This document shows, piece after piece, positions 27,650-36,437 of a stretch of DNA of 64,000 nt (positions within the stretch are counted from its first letter, which is position 1; the number at the start of each line of letters is the position of its first letter). This DNA is from Pseudoclavibacter sp. RFBB5. Lineage in GTDB: Bacteria; Actinomycetota; Actinomycetes; Actinomycetales; Microbacteriaceae. Location of the stretch: NCBI RefSeq assembly GCF_002931555.1, contig NZ_PSTZ01000007.1:1171087-1235086 (forward strand), read 5' to 3'. The position numbers and the translations under genes are program-made. The notes under the pieces are model-generated. The model made no database searches, had not been told where the DNA came from, and worked only from the letters and a program-made list of their open reading frames with translations.

Positions 27650-27735
27650 ACGCCGAGCTGGCGAAACGTCAGCTCCGAGACAGTGATAATGGACGGCGCA
27701 CACAATGCGCGACAGACCAGAAAGCAGGGTTCAGC

Positions 27736-28044
27736 GTGGGGAAGTTCATCTACAACTCCGAGGTCACAGTCGACTTCGAGGATCGCCTGCTTGCGCACCT
27801 CCAGCTCGCAATCGGCACGAAGCTGCGCCGCGGCGAGTCGTTCTTCTTCAGCTGGAAGGACAACAACGCAGGTGGCGACGGTCGCAGTACCGTCTGGATG
27901 CACCCGGCTGTCCCCATCCGCTTCAAATTCCTCGGCAGTCGGCAGGTGCACATCAACCGATCGTGGGTTGAGGCGCTGGTGCAGGGCGCCAATTCGCAGG
28001 CCGGCCTGGCCGTGATCGCTGAACCCGCAGAGAGGGCGTCATGA
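27736..28044 (+). CDS. DUF7882 family protein
   Basis: A 102-aa protein from GTG 27736 beginning MGKFIYNSEVTVDFEDRLLA (initiator read as Met). LAHLQLAIGTKLRRGESFFF, STVWMHPAVPIRFKFLGSRQ and INRSWVEALV match the DUF7882 pattern, which is common and multi-copy in Microbacteriaceae. I recall many entries carrying the name 'ATP-dependent DNA ligase'; the short beta-rich protein has no ligase motifs. It overlaps the next gene by 4 nt (ATGA). Confidence 0.78.
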   Translation: MGKFIYNSEVTVDFEDRLLAHLQLAIGTKLRRGESFFFSWKDNNAGGDGRSTVWMHPAVPIRFKFLGSRQVHINRSWVEALVQGANSQAGLAVIAEPAERAS

Positions 28045-28262
28045 ACGGACAGACCAGGATCGAGCTCCTCTACCAGGGGGAGACGTTCTCGAAGCTCGTG
28101 GACGACATCGGGACGTTCCAGGCCGAGATCCTTGCCCGCGTCGCGAGCGGAGAGTGGTTCTGGGTGCGCGGGGACCGCGGTGAAGGACGCCTCGAGCCGG
28201 CGAACCTGCTGGTCGGCCCTGGCATCGGCCTCGTCGTCGTGGAGCCGAACCCGGGCGACTGA
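28041..28262 (+). CDS. Small hypothetical protein coupled to DUF7882 gene
   Basis: A 73-aa protein, MNGQTRIELLYQGETFSKLV, with a predicted beta-alpha-beta composition and the segment ASGEWFWVRGDRGEGRLEPANLLVG. Its ATGA overlap with the DUF7882 gene argues that both are real and work together. No known family. Confidence 0.62.
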   Translation: MNGQTRIELLYQGETFSKLVDDIGTFQAEILARVASGEWFWVRGDRGEGRLEPANLLVGPGIGLVVVEPNPGD

Positions 28263-28363
28263 CCCGCCTCGCGCCTGGTTCCAGGGCCGGGCGGACGCAT
28301 GCACGATGGTCGAGGACTGTCAAGAGCGCGACGCTCCTCTGTTGAAGCTGTTTAGGTGGAGGG

Positions 28364-29503
28364 GTGTCATCCCCCAGCAGCTCAGACGTCGTCGACGACC
28401 TCAGTCGAACCATTCGGATTGCGAGCGTTCCCGCGGGACACGTCTACGTCAGGCACCTCTCGGCCGTCACGCCAGATACCTCGCGCGCAGCGATCCTCCG
28501 ACTCCCGGACCCTCACCCCGACGGCTCCGCTCGGGTTGCAGCCGAGCGCTGGTGGCCCCCCGTCATGCTCGAGCCGTCCTGGATCGAACAGCACGCCGAC
28601 GAGTTCGACGTCTTCCATGTGCACTTCGGATTCGACGCACTCTCGCCGGACGTCCTCACGGAGCTCGTGGATGCGCTCCGCCGCGAGGGCAAGCCGCTCG
28701 TGTACACCGTGCACGACCTCACGAACCCACACCACGCGACGCCTGAGGCCCACCTCGCTCACCTCGACATCCTGATCCCCGCGGCGGATGAGCTCATCAC
28801 CCTCACGGAGGGGGCCGCGGACGAGGTCGAACGACGGTGGGGCAGACGACCGGCCGTGATCCCGCACCCGCACATCGTCGAGCCTGCTGAAGTCGAGACC
28901 GCTCTGGCTGGGCGGGTGGACACACGTGGCGAGTTCCATGTGGGCGTGCACGCGAAGAGCCTGCGCGCGAGCATGGAGCCGCTGCCCGTGATCGAGGCGC
29001 TCGTCGAGCTGGCGCGTGTCGAGCCGTCGATCGTCGTCCACGTCAACGGGCACCGTGAGATCCTCGAGCCGGGTGGGGCCAAGTACGAAGAGGCGCTCGC
29101 CTCGCGCCTGCGGGAGCTCGCGGACGCGGGCCACATCGAGCTGCGCATCCACGATTACCTGAGCGACGAAGAGCTGTGGCGCTACCTGGCCTCGCTCGAC
29201 GCGTCGGTGCTCCCCTATCGCTTCGGCACGCACTCGGGCTGGCTGGAGGCGTGCCTGGACCTCGGCACGGCCGTCGTCGCCCCCGATGTGGGCTTCTACG
29301 CCGATCAGGGGCCGGTGTTCACCTACCGGCGCGCGGCTGACGCACTCGACGCAGATTCTCTGCGTGATACGGTGCTCGCCGCATCACGCGCCGTCGCGCC
29401 CCGCCACGCCCCCGAGTTCCGGGCGTCGCAGCGAGATGAGATCGCCGCAGCGCACGCGGACATCTACGCGGCAGCACTGACCCGAGTGCGGGTGACCCAG
29501 TGA
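28364..29503 (+). CDS. GT4-like glycosyltransferase
   Basis: A 379-aa GT-B fold protein from GTG 28364. The N domain includes DVFHVHFGFDALSPD and the C domain LSDEELWRYLASLDASVLPYRFGTHSGWLEACLDLGTAVVAPDVGF, where the E of GWLEACLDLG takes the position of the EX7E catalytic-site glutamate. The first glutamate of that pair is not clear. It opens a chain of four glycosyltransferase genes, the next start overlapping its stop (GTGA). Acceptor and sugar unknown. Confidence 0.8.
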   Translation: MSSPSSSDVVDDLSRTIRIASVPAGHVYVRHLSAVTPDTSRAAILRLPDPHPDGSARVAAERWWPPVMLEPSWIEQHADEFDVFHVHFGFDALSPDVLTELVDALRREGKPLVYTVHDLTNPHHATPEAHLAHLDILIPAADELITLTEGAADEVERRWGRRPAVIPHPHIVEPAEVETALAGRVDTRGEFHVGVHAKSLRASMEPLPVIEALVELARVEPSIVVHVNGHREILEPGGAKYEEALASRLRELADAGHIELRIHDYLSDEELWRYLASLDASVLPYRFGTHSGWLEACLDLGTAVVAPDVGFYADQGPVFTYRRAADALDADSLRDTVLAASRAVAPRHAPEFRASQRDEIAAAHADIYAAALTRVRVTQ

Positions 29504-30567
29504 GGATCTGCGTCATCGGTCCCTCGCGCTTCCCCATCAGCGAGCCCTTCGCCGGCGGGCTCGAGGCACATACGCACGCGTTGATCACGGCGCTCAAGCG
29601 CCGCGGGCACCAGGTGACGCTGTTCGCGGCACCCGGTTCGGACCCCAGTCTCGGCGTGGAGTTCCTCGACGTCGCGGATTTCTCCATGAGCGAGACTGCG
29701 AGGCGCGACGTCGGAGCGATGCCGGCCGAGTGGATGCGCGAGCATCACGCGTACCTCTCGCTCATGGTCGGTCTCGCACGGAACTCGAGCGACCGATTTG
29801 ACGCGGTCCTCAACGTGAGCATCCATCACCTCCCGGTTGCCATGTCGGGACTGCTCGATGTTCCCGTCGTCACCACGCTGCACACTCCCCCCGTCGGGTG
29901 GATCGAATCGGCGGTTCGGGTCGACGGGTCTGCCGGCACGTTCGTCGCGGTCAGCTCCCACATGCGGGAGGCGTGGTCGGACAGCATCGACTGCTCGGTG
30001 ATCCTCAATGGCGTGGACACCGAGCGCCTTCGTCCGGGCGACGGAGGCGGGCCCGCATTCTGGTCGGGGCGCATCGTGCCGGAGAAGGGGCTCGAGTTCG
30101 CGATCGACGCCGCGAACCTCGCGGGCGTCCCGCTGGACATCGCGGGGCCCGCCTACGACAGCGACTACTTCGAGTCTGCGATCCGCCCACGTCTCGGCGA
30201 GAGCGTCCGCTACCTCGGGCACCTCGACCACGATGTTCTCTTCGAGCATCTCCGTCGGGCGAGCGTCACGCTCGTAACGCCACGCTGGGACGAACCGTAC
30301 GGGCTCGTGGCCGCGGAGTCGCTGGCGGCGGGCACCCCCGTCGCCGCGTTCGATCGCGGCGCGCTGCGCGAGATCCTCGACGACCGCAGCGGACGGCTCG
30401 CCCCCGGCGACGACATCCACGCGCTCGCAGCTGCACTGCTGCAGGCGGCGAACCTGCCCCGAGCAGGCGCGCGGGAACGCGCGGAGACCTTCTGCTCGCT
30501 CGAGCGGATGGTGGACGAGTACGAAGCGCTGCTGCGCTCGGTGACAGAAGGGCGGGTAGCCGCATGA
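29500..30567 (+). CDS. GT4 family glycosyltransferase
   Basis: A 355-aa retaining glycosyltransferase from GTG 29500. The N-terminal glycine loop FAGGLEAHTHALITALKRRG binds the donor. VILNGVDTERLRPG and FWSGRIVPEKGLEFAIDAAN are GT4 hallmarks. The nucleotide-sugar site reads TPRWDEPYGLVAAESLAAGTPV with the catalytic glutamates in EPYGLVAAE. Overlaps both neighbours by 4 nt. Confidence 0.88.
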   Translation: MRICVIGPSRFPISEPFAGGLEAHTHALITALKRRGHQVTLFAAPGSDPSLGVEFLDVADFSMSETARRDVGAMPAEWMREHHAYLSLMVGLARNSSDRFDAVLNVSIHHLPVAMSGLLDVPVVTTLHTPPVGWIESAVRVDGSAGTFVAVSSHMREAWSDSIDCSVILNGVDTERLRPGDGGGPAFWSGRIVPEKGLEFAIDAANLAGVPLDIAGPAYDSDYFESAIRPRLGESVRYLGHLDHDVLFEHLRRASVTLVTPRWDEPYGLVAAESLAAGTPVAAFDRGALREILDDRSGRLAPGDDIHALAAALLQAANLPRAGARERAETFCSLERMVDEYEALLRSVTEGRVAA

Positions 30568-31607
30568 CCATGTCGGGAGCGAACGGTCCGAACGCCGGTG
30601 ATTCGGCGGTCACGGGCACCATCGGCTACTACGTCCACCATCAGGGCGGCGGGCACGCGCGCCGTGCGCTTGCCATCGCCCGCGAATGCTCGATGCCCGT
30701 CACCGGGCTCTCGACGCTCGCCAAGCCCGACGCCTGGCTCGGACCCTGGATTCGCCTCGAGCGCGACGACATGGCGCTCTCGCCCCTCGAGCCGACGGCG
30801 AACGGCGCGCTGCACTGGGCGCCCGTCGACGACGAGGGCATGCGGCGCCGCATGGCCCGCATCTCCACCTGGATCGCTGAGACCGCCCCCACCGTCTTCG
30901 TCTCCGACGTCTCCGTCGAAGTTGCCGCGCTGGCCAGACTCCACGGGGTTCCCGTCGTCTCGGTGGCACTCCCCGGAGTGCGCACCGACGCGCCGCACAC
31001 GCTGGGCTTCGGCCTGTCCGACGCGATCCTCGCGGCCTGGCCCGTCGGCATCACCGGAATGCTGCCAGGCGTTCCCTCCCACATCGAAGCGCGCATCCAT
31101 CAGGTCGGTGCGATCTCGGCTGCGGAGCGAGGCCACAGCGCCGGCCCTGGCCCCATCAGACGAGTGCTCGTGCTCGCCGGTTCTGGCGGCGGCGGCATGA
31201 CGTCGGCGCAGATCCGCGAAGCGAAACGGCAGACGCCCGGGGTCGAGTGGGACGAGATCGGGACGACGCCCGGCAACCGCGTCGCCGACCCCGGCCCCCG
31301 CATCCGCGAGGCGTCGCTCGTCATCACGCACGCGGGCCAGGGCGCGATCGCGGACGTCGCCGCGGCGCAGGTCCCCGCGATCGTCGTACCCCAGCCCCGG
31401 CCCCACGACGAGCAGATCACCTCCGCGCGCGTGCTCGCGGCGACGCCGAACCTGCCGGTCATCGTGGCCGAGACGTTCGACCGCGACGACTGGGCGGGGC
31501 TCCTCGACGCCGCGTCCGAGCTCGACGGCAGGCAGTGGGCGACGTGGAACGACGGCGGTGGCGCGTTGCGAGCTGCCGCGCTGCTCGACCGGATGGCGAG
31601 CCGATGA
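30564..31607 (+). CDS. GT28/MurG-like glycosyltransferase
   Basis: A 347-aa GT-B protein starting MTMSGANGPN at ATG 30564. The N-terminal YYVHHQGGGHARRALAIARE is the glycine-rich loop with HxGxGH-like motif of the MurG/UGT group. The donor site SLVITHAGQGAIADVAAAQVPAIVVPQPRPHDEQ matches the family's H-x-G...P..HDEQ pattern. It is translationally coupled to both flanking glycosyltransferase genes. Confidence 0.82.
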   Translation: MTMSGANGPNAGDSAVTGTIGYYVHHQGGGHARRALAIARECSMPVTGLSTLAKPDAWLGPWIRLERDDMALSPLEPTANGALHWAPVDDEGMRRRMARISTWIAETAPTVFVSDVSVEVAALARLHGVPVVSVALPGVRTDAPHTLGFGLSDAILAAWPVGITGMLPGVPSHIEARIHQVGAISAAERGHSAGPGPIRRVLVLAGSGGGGMTSAQIREAKRQTPGVEWDEIGTTPGNRVADPGPRIREASLVITHAGQGAIADVAAAQVPAIVVPQPRPHDEQITSARVLAATPNLPVIVAETFDRDDWAGLLDAASELDGRQWATWNDGGGALRAAALLDRMASR

Positions 31608-32482
31608 AGACCGCGACGATCACGCTGGCGCACGGGCGCCATCGCCACCTGCTCGAGCAGCGACGGGGGCTCCTCCGGCAGTCGGTGCCCGCGGACGACG
31701 CCATCGTCGTCGCGATGGGCGACCTGCAGATCGCGGAGCTCATCTCCGACGGACTGCTGCCGGGAACAACCGTCGAGATGCCCGCGGACGCGAGCGGGCT
31801 CCCCCTCGCCGCCGCCCGCAACGAAGGGGCGCGGATCGCACTGGAGCGTGGTGCCGAGCTGCTCGTGTTCCTCGACGTCGACTGCATCCCCGGCCGTGGG
31901 CTCGTCGAGGCCTACCAGGACGCGGCGCAGGATCCGCGCTGGGCGTCGAGCCTGCTCAGCGGCCCGGTCACCTACCTCGAGCCCCCTGGGCCGAACGGCT
32001 ACGACGCGGAACGCGTGGAGCTGAAGGACGCCCCGCATCCCGCTCGCCCCGCCCCGGCGGCTGGCGAGGTGCAGCTCGGTGAGGACCGCAACCTCTTCTG
32101 GTCGCTCTCCTTCGCCGTGACCGCCGACAACTGGCGTCGCATCGGCGGCTTCCACGAGGGCTACCGCGGGTACGGCGCCGAGGACACCGACTTCGCGCGA
32201 GTCGCGGGGAACCTGGGCGTGGGGCTCGCCTGGGTCGGTGGTGCCCGCGCCTACCACCAGTGGCACCCCACCTCGAATCCGCCGGTGCAGCACCTCCACG
32301 ACATCGCGCGCAACGCGAACCTGTTCCGCGAGCGCTGGCGGGTGTGGCCGATGGTCGGCTGGCTGCAGGCGTTTCGCGAGCTCGGCCTCCTCGAGGGCGG
32401 CCTCGGCGACGAGCCATGCGTCGTCGTCCAGGAACCCGGCCAGCCGCGGAGTGCTGAGCTCGAGCACAGCGACAACTCCTAA
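31604..32482 (+). CDS. GT2 family glycosyltransferase
   Basis: A 292-aa GT-A fold enzyme. The N-terminal TITLAHGRHRHLLEQ starts the domain, LLVFLDVDCIPGRGLVEAY carries the DxD metal site (DVD), and GGFHEGYRGYGAEDTDFARV is the galactosyltransferase-like acceptor loop with the ED motif. It ends the glycosyltransferase chain; the next gene starts 9 nt later. Confidence 0.88.
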   Translation: MKTATITLAHGRHRHLLEQRRGLLRQSVPADDAIVVAMGDLQIAELISDGLLPGTTVEMPADASGLPLAAARNEGARIALERGAELLVFLDVDCIPGRGLVEAYQDAAQDPRWASSLLSGPVTYLEPPGPNGYDAERVELKDAPHPARPAPAAGEVQLGEDRNLFWSLSFAVTADNWRRIGGFHEGYRGYGAEDTDFARVAGNLGVGLAWVGGARAYHQWHPTSNPPVQHLHDIARNANLFRERWRVWPMVGWLQAFRELGLLEGGLGDEPCVVVQEPGQPRSAELEHSDNS

Positions 32483-32491
32483 CCTGATGGC

Positions 32492-32998
32492 ATGGCTCTG
32501 CGCTTCTGGGAGTTGACGAGCGTGCGGCGGACGATCGCCGTGGCGATGGCGGTCGCGACCGTCGTGCTGATGCTGTGCGGGTGCGGGATGAGGGTCCCGA
32601 CCGACCCGGACGGGACCCTCGATCGGGTTCGTGGCGGTGAGCTCCGAGTCGGCGTCTCCCACAACCCGCCGTTCACGGGGATCGCTGAGGGCGCGGACCC
32701 GACGGGCGTCGAGGTCGAGCTCGTCGAGGGATTCGCCGACGAGCTCGGCGCCTCGATCACCTGGGTGGACGGTTCCGAGGCCGCCCTCGTCCAGGGCCTC
32801 GAGGACGGCACGCTCGACCTCGCGATCGCCGGCTTCCGCGACGACTCGCCCTACGTCGACGAGGCCGGTTCGACGCAGCCGTTCCTGGAGACCGAGGACG
32901 CCGCGGGCGGCAAGGTATCCCACGTGATGCTCACGCCCATGGGCGAGAACGCCTACCTCGTCGAGCTCGAGACGTACCTTGCGGAGGCCACCTCATGA
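32492..32998 (+). CDS. One-lobe solute-binding-like lipoprotein
   Basis: A 168-aa lipoprotein (signal ending VLMLCGCGM). The segment RGGELRVGVSHNPPFTGIAE and EVELVEGFADELGASITWVDGSEAALVQGLEDGTLDLAIAGF is domain I of a family 3 solute-binding protein. After FRDDSPYVDEAGS the chain jumps to VSHVMLTPMGENAYLVELETYL, the normal C-terminal closure of domain I, so most of domain II is absent. Typical members are about 250 aa. Its stop overlaps the following CDF gene (ATGA). It may sense or deliver a ligand to that transporter. Confidence 0.72.
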   Translation: MALRFWELTSVRRTIAVAMAVATVVLMLCGCGMRVPTDPDGTLDRVRGGELRVGVSHNPPFTGIAEGADPTGVEVELVEGFADELGASITWVDGSEAALVQGLEDGTLDLAIAGFRDDSPYVDEAGSTQPFLETEDAAGGKVSHVMLTPMGENAYLVELETYLAEATS

Positions 32999-33978
32999 GC
33001 GACTCCCACGACGAGGTCCGCAGGAAGGCGATCCGGCTCGAGTGGACCACCATCGGCTTCCTGGCCGTCACGGTCACCCTTGTCTACCTGGTGCTCGGCA
33101 ACTCGCAGGCCATGAAGGCCGCCTGGCTCGAGGACCTGCTGTCGTTCATCCCGCCGTTCGCGTTCCTCATCGCCGCTCGCATCAGCCGGAGGGCTGCGAC
33201 CGTCGAGCATCCCTACGGCTACCACCGGGCCGTCGGCATCGGGCACCTGGTGTCCGGCATCGCACTGACCTCGATGGCCGTGTTCCTGATCGTCGACTCG
33301 AGTTCCGGGCTGCTCGCACAGGAGCACCCCACGATCGGTTCAGTCGAGCTGTTCGGGCGGCAGATCTGGCTCGGCTGGCTGATGATCGGCGTCATGATCT
33401 TCATCGCGTGGCCGCCGGTCATCATCGGGCACCACAAGATGAAGCTCGCCGCGAAGCTGCACGACAAGGTGCTGTATGCGGACGCCGACATGAACAAGGC
33501 CGACTGGCAGACCGCGGTCGGGTCGGCCGTCGGGGTCGCGGGGATCGGCATCGGCCTCTGGTGGCTCGACTCCGTCGCGGCGCTCTTCATCTCGGCGAGC
33601 ATCCTGTACGACGGTGTTCGGAACCTGCGCATCGCGGTGCTCGACCTCATGGATGAGCAGGCGCGCACCTACGACGGCGAGCGCCCGCACCCGCTGGCGG
33701 GGCAGCTCAACACGTTCGTGGAGGCACGAGACTGGGTGGCGCAGGTCGGGTGCCGGGTGCGAGACCAGGGGCATGAGCTGCAGGCGGAGGTCTTCATCGT
33801 GCCGCGCGACGGCGCCGCGCTCGAGTTGGCGGATCTGCATCGACTCACGGAGGATTGTCGTGGGCTCGACTGGAAGCTGCGGGATGTTGTCCTCGTTCCG
33901 GTCGCCGAGATCCCGCCGTTCGCGTACCGGGAGCTGAAGCCCGTCGATTCGTCCCCAGAACCTCAGGAGCACGCGTGA
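32995..33978 (+). CDS. Cation diffusion facilitator family transporter
   Basis: A 327-aa CDF protein. Six membrane helices include the metal-site residues in helix 2 and helix 5 (EHPYGYHRAVGIGHLVSG; YADADMNKADWQTAVGSAVG), with the HxxxD-like arrangement shared by CDF pumps. A cytoplasmic C-terminal domain follows (GCRVRDQGHELQAEVFIVPRD). The metal is not evident. It is translationally coupled to the one-lobe lipoprotein upstream and the GlsB-type gene downstream. Confidence 0.82.
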   Translation: MSDSHDEVRRKAIRLEWTTIGFLAVTVTLVYLVLGNSQAMKAAWLEDLLSFIPPFAFLIAARISRRAATVEHPYGYHRAVGIGHLVSGIALTSMAVFLIVDSSSGLLAQEHPTIGSVELFGRQIWLGWLMIGVMIFIAWPPVIIGHHKMKLAAKLHDKVLYADADMNKADWQTAVGSAVGVAGIGIGLWWLDSVAALFISASILYDGVRNLRIAVLDLMDEQARTYDGERPHPLAGQLNTFVEARDWVAQVGCRVRDQGHELQAEVFIVPRDGAALELADLHRLTEDCRGLDWKLRDVVLVPVAEIPPFAYRELKPVDSSPEPQEHA

Positions 33979-34247
33979 GCTACTTCGCCTTCCTCGCCAT
34001 CGGCCTACTCGCGGGGGTGGTCGCGAAGCGCTTCCTCCCGACTCGCCGTCGGGACGACTGGATCGCGCCGCTCTTCGTGGGCGCGCTCGGCGCGCTCTTC
34101 GGGGGCTGGCTCGGCAGCGTGCTCTTCTGGAGCAGCACGAGCGACCCCTTCTCGTTGCCGAACTGGACGTCCGCGATCGTGGGTGCGATCGCCGCGCTCG
34201 CCGTCTTCCTCGTGGTCGTGAGGCTCACCGCGCCGCGCAACGACTGA
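33975..34247 (+). CDS. GlsB/YeaQ/YmgE-type small membrane protein
   Basis: A 90-aa three-helix protein from GTG 33975 overlapping the CDF stop. Glycine-rich helices (FLAIGLLAGVVAKRFLP; FVGALGALFGGWLGSVLF) suit the transglycosylase-associated family of stress proteins. The acidic end of that family is missing, and the central loop is short. Confidence 0.7.
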   Translation: MSYFAFLAIGLLAGVVAKRFLPTRRRDDWIAPLFVGALGALFGGWLGSVLFWSSTSDPFSLPNWTSAIVGAIAALAVFLVVVRLTAPRND

Positions 34248-34301
34248 GCCACGCTCAGCGGTTATGCCGGCGGCCCGCGGCGGACTTCTGGTCGTCATTC
34301 C

Positions 34302-34318
34302 GCGGTCTTAGGGACCGC
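34302..34318. terminator. Short hairpin between convergent genes
   Basis: Arms GCGGTC (34302-34307) and GACCGC (34313-34318) lie immediately after the end of the BenE gene and may terminate it. Confidence 0.45.
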
Positions 34319-34321
34319 AAC

Positions 34322-35518
34322 TCAGCCCTGGGCGGGCGGGCGGCGCGGGCGCACGACGACGCGGACGATGAGGCCCGCGACCAGCGCCCAGAACGCAGCG
34401 CTGACCCCGCCGATGGCGATGCCGGATGCGGCGGTCGCGAACGTCACGACGGCGGGGACGAGCTCCCCGGTCTCTGCCAACGCTGCTTTGAGCGAGCTCG
34501 CGAGCGTGCCGACGAGCGCGAGCCCGGCGACGGCGGCGATGACACCAGCAGGGGCGAGCAGCACGAGCGCCCCGAACGCGGCGGAGGCGACGCCGAGCAC
34601 GATGACGACGACCCCGTTGGTGACGCTCGCGATCCAGCGCCTCGAACGATCCTCCCCGGCCTCCGGACCGGCCGCGAGGGCGGCGCTGATGGCGGCCAGG
34701 TTGACGGCGTGCCCACCTGCCGGGGCTCCCGCGACCGTGCCGATGCCCGTCACGATGAGGGAGCGACGCCACGGGACGTCGTAGCCGAGCCCCTTCATGA
34801 CGGCGACGCCTGGCACGTTCTGGGAGGCCATCGTCACGAGGTACAGGGGAAGCGCGATGCCGATCATCCCGGTGACGGAGAACTCGGGTGCCGTGAACTG
34901 GATGCGCGGCGCCAGGTCGGCGGCGTCGAGAGAAGCCCCGGAGGCCACGATGTGGACGCCGATGACGATCGCGGCGACGAGGAACGCGATGGGCGCGGCC
35001 CAGCGCGGCAGGAAGCGCAGCGCGAGCAGCCACGCGACGACGACCGGCGCGACGGCCAGCGGGTTCTCGGCCATGCCGGTGATCGGTCCGAGGCAGAGCT
35101 GGAACAGCACCCCTGCGAGCATCGCCTGGGCGACGGAGACGGGGATCCGCGCCACGAGTGCACCGAGCTGTGGGATGAGGCCGGTGACGATGATGAGGAT
35201 GCCGGTGACGAGGAACGCGCCGACGGCCACTGGCCACCCGCCCTCGAGCGTGCCCGTCGCCGCGAGCAGCGCCGCTCCGGGCGTGGACCAGGCGACCGTG
35301 ATGGGCAGGCGGGTCCAGCTCGCGAGGAGGATGCAGCCGAGGCCCATGGTGACGCTGACGGCGAGGAGCCCGCTCGACGCCTGGTCTGCACTGGCACCGA
35401 CGGCGGTCAGCCCGGTCAGCACGACGATGAACGAGCTCGTGAACGCGACGAGCGCGGAGACGACGCCGGCCGGGATGGGGCGCAGGATGCCCGCGCGCGG
35501 CTCGACGGTGCTGCTCAT
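34322..35518 (-). CDS. benE: BenE family benzoate/H+ symporter-like transporter
   Basis: A 398-aa membrane protein with about 12 hydrophobic helices. ITVAWSTPGAALLAATG, GGWPVAVGAFLVTGILII and MASQNVPGVAVMKGLGYDVP are typical BenE segments. The family imports benzoate with protons, though no benzoate-degrading gene lies in this window, so the actual substrate is open. The next genes upstream are on the same strand but 107 nt away. Confidence 0.85.
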   Translation of the reverse strand: MSSTVEPRAGILRPIPAGVVSALVAFTSSFIVVLTGLTAVGASADQASSGLLAVSVTMGLGCILLASWTRLPITVAWSTPGAALLAATGTLEGGWPVAVGAFLVTGILIIVTGLIPQLGALVARIPVSVAQAMLAGVLFQLCLGPITGMAENPLAVAPVVVAWLLALRFLPRWAAPIAFLVAAIVIGVHIVASGASLDAADLAPRIQFTAPEFSVTGMIGIALPLYLVTMASQNVPGVAVMKGLGYDVPWRRSLIVTGIGTVAGAPAGGHAVNLAAISAALAAGPEAGEDRSRRWIASVTNGVVVIVLGVASAAFGALVLLAPAGVIAAVAGLALVGTLASSLKAALAETGELVPAVVTFATAASGIAIGGVSAAFWALVAGLIVRVVVRPRRPPAQG

Positions 35519-35625
35519 CGTGGGGTCCTCGTCTCGTCCGCTCGCGCATCCCGCGATCTGCAGTTCAGCGTAGAGGCAGGGCGCGGGCGGACGAAACCGC
35601 GGGAAGCCGCGGTCGACGGGACCGG

Positions 35626-36360
35626 TTACGCCTGTGTGGCCAGCCAGTCGGTGAACCCCGGGCCGGCGATGATGGCGTTCTGGCCCGGCAAGCAGACCCC
35701 GTCGGCCATTCCCTCGCTGGCGCGGACCCCGATGACCTCGACTTCGACGCCGCGTGCCTCGGCGACGCGGCGCACGAAGTCGGTCAGCTCGCCGGACTCG
35801 GGGCCGGCAAGCTCGACCATGGCCTCTGGGACCCTGTCGTCGGCGAGACGGACGAGGAGGCGTGCGATCTCCGAGATCGCGACCGGCTGGGTCTTGAGCT
35901 CTGGGATGACCACCTTGTCACCGTCACGGTTCCAGTCGAGCATCTGACCTGGGAACTCGAGGAACTGGGCGGCTCGCAGGATGCGGGCGGCGGGTCCACG
36001 TTCGATGGCGGTCCGCTCTTGGGCGAGCTTCGCGACGTAGTAGCCGTAGTCGGGGACGTGGTCGATGCCGATGATCGAGAGCGTCACGCTGCGGGTGACC
36101 CCGGCTTCCCGAGCCGCGTCGCCCAGATTTCCGGCGACGGTCGTGAAGAACTGCGTTGATTCCGTCTCATCGAGGGTCGGGCTCTGGGTGACGTCGACGA
36201 CGGCGTCGACGCCCTCGAGACGGCCCGGCAGACCGTCAGGGGACGTGAGGTCAACCCCGTTCTGACGTGACAGCTCGAGGACGTCGTGCCCTGCGGCGAG
36301 AGCTTCTCGGACGACGTGCCGCCCGACGAGACCTGTGGATCCGGCGATTGCGATGCGCAT
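35626..36360 (-). CDS. NAD(P)-binding SDR-like (NmrA-type) protein
   Basis: A 244-aa atypical short-chain dehydrogenase. The start MRIAIAGSTGLVGRHVVREA at ATG 36360 has GGGAGGAAG just upstream, and carries the GxxGxxG dinucleotide motif. VTRSVTLSIIGIDHVPDYGYYVAKLAQE holds the Tyr-Lys pair region. It is divergent from the Rrf2 regulator with a shared palindrome, so likely controlled by it and possibly redox-linked. Confidence 0.82.
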   Translation of the reverse strand: MRIAIAGSTGLVGRHVVREALAAGHDVLELSRQNGVDLTSPDGLPGRLEGVDAVVDVTQSPTLDETESTQFFTTVAGNLGDAAREAGVTRSVTLSIIGIDHVPDYGYYVAKLAQERTAIERGPAARILRAAQFLEFPGQMLDWNRDGDKVVIPELKTQPVAISEIARLLVRLADDRVPEAMVELAGPESGELTDFVRRVAEARGVEVEVIGVRASEGMADGVCLPGQNAIIAGPGFTDWLATQA

Positions 36361-36381
36361 GGTGCTTCCTCCCATCTAACT

Positions 36382-36398
36382 CGGACAAATCTTGTCCG
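36382..36398. promoter_or_regulatory. Palindromic operator between SDR and rrf2 genes
   Basis: CGGACAA-ATC-TTGTCCG is a perfect 7-3-7 inverted repeat centred in the divergent promoter region, about 22 nt from the SDR start and 40 nt from the regulator start. Confidence 0.7.
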
Positions 36399-36437
36399 TG
36401 GTCACGAGCATACACAGACATTTCATATCCGAGTACC

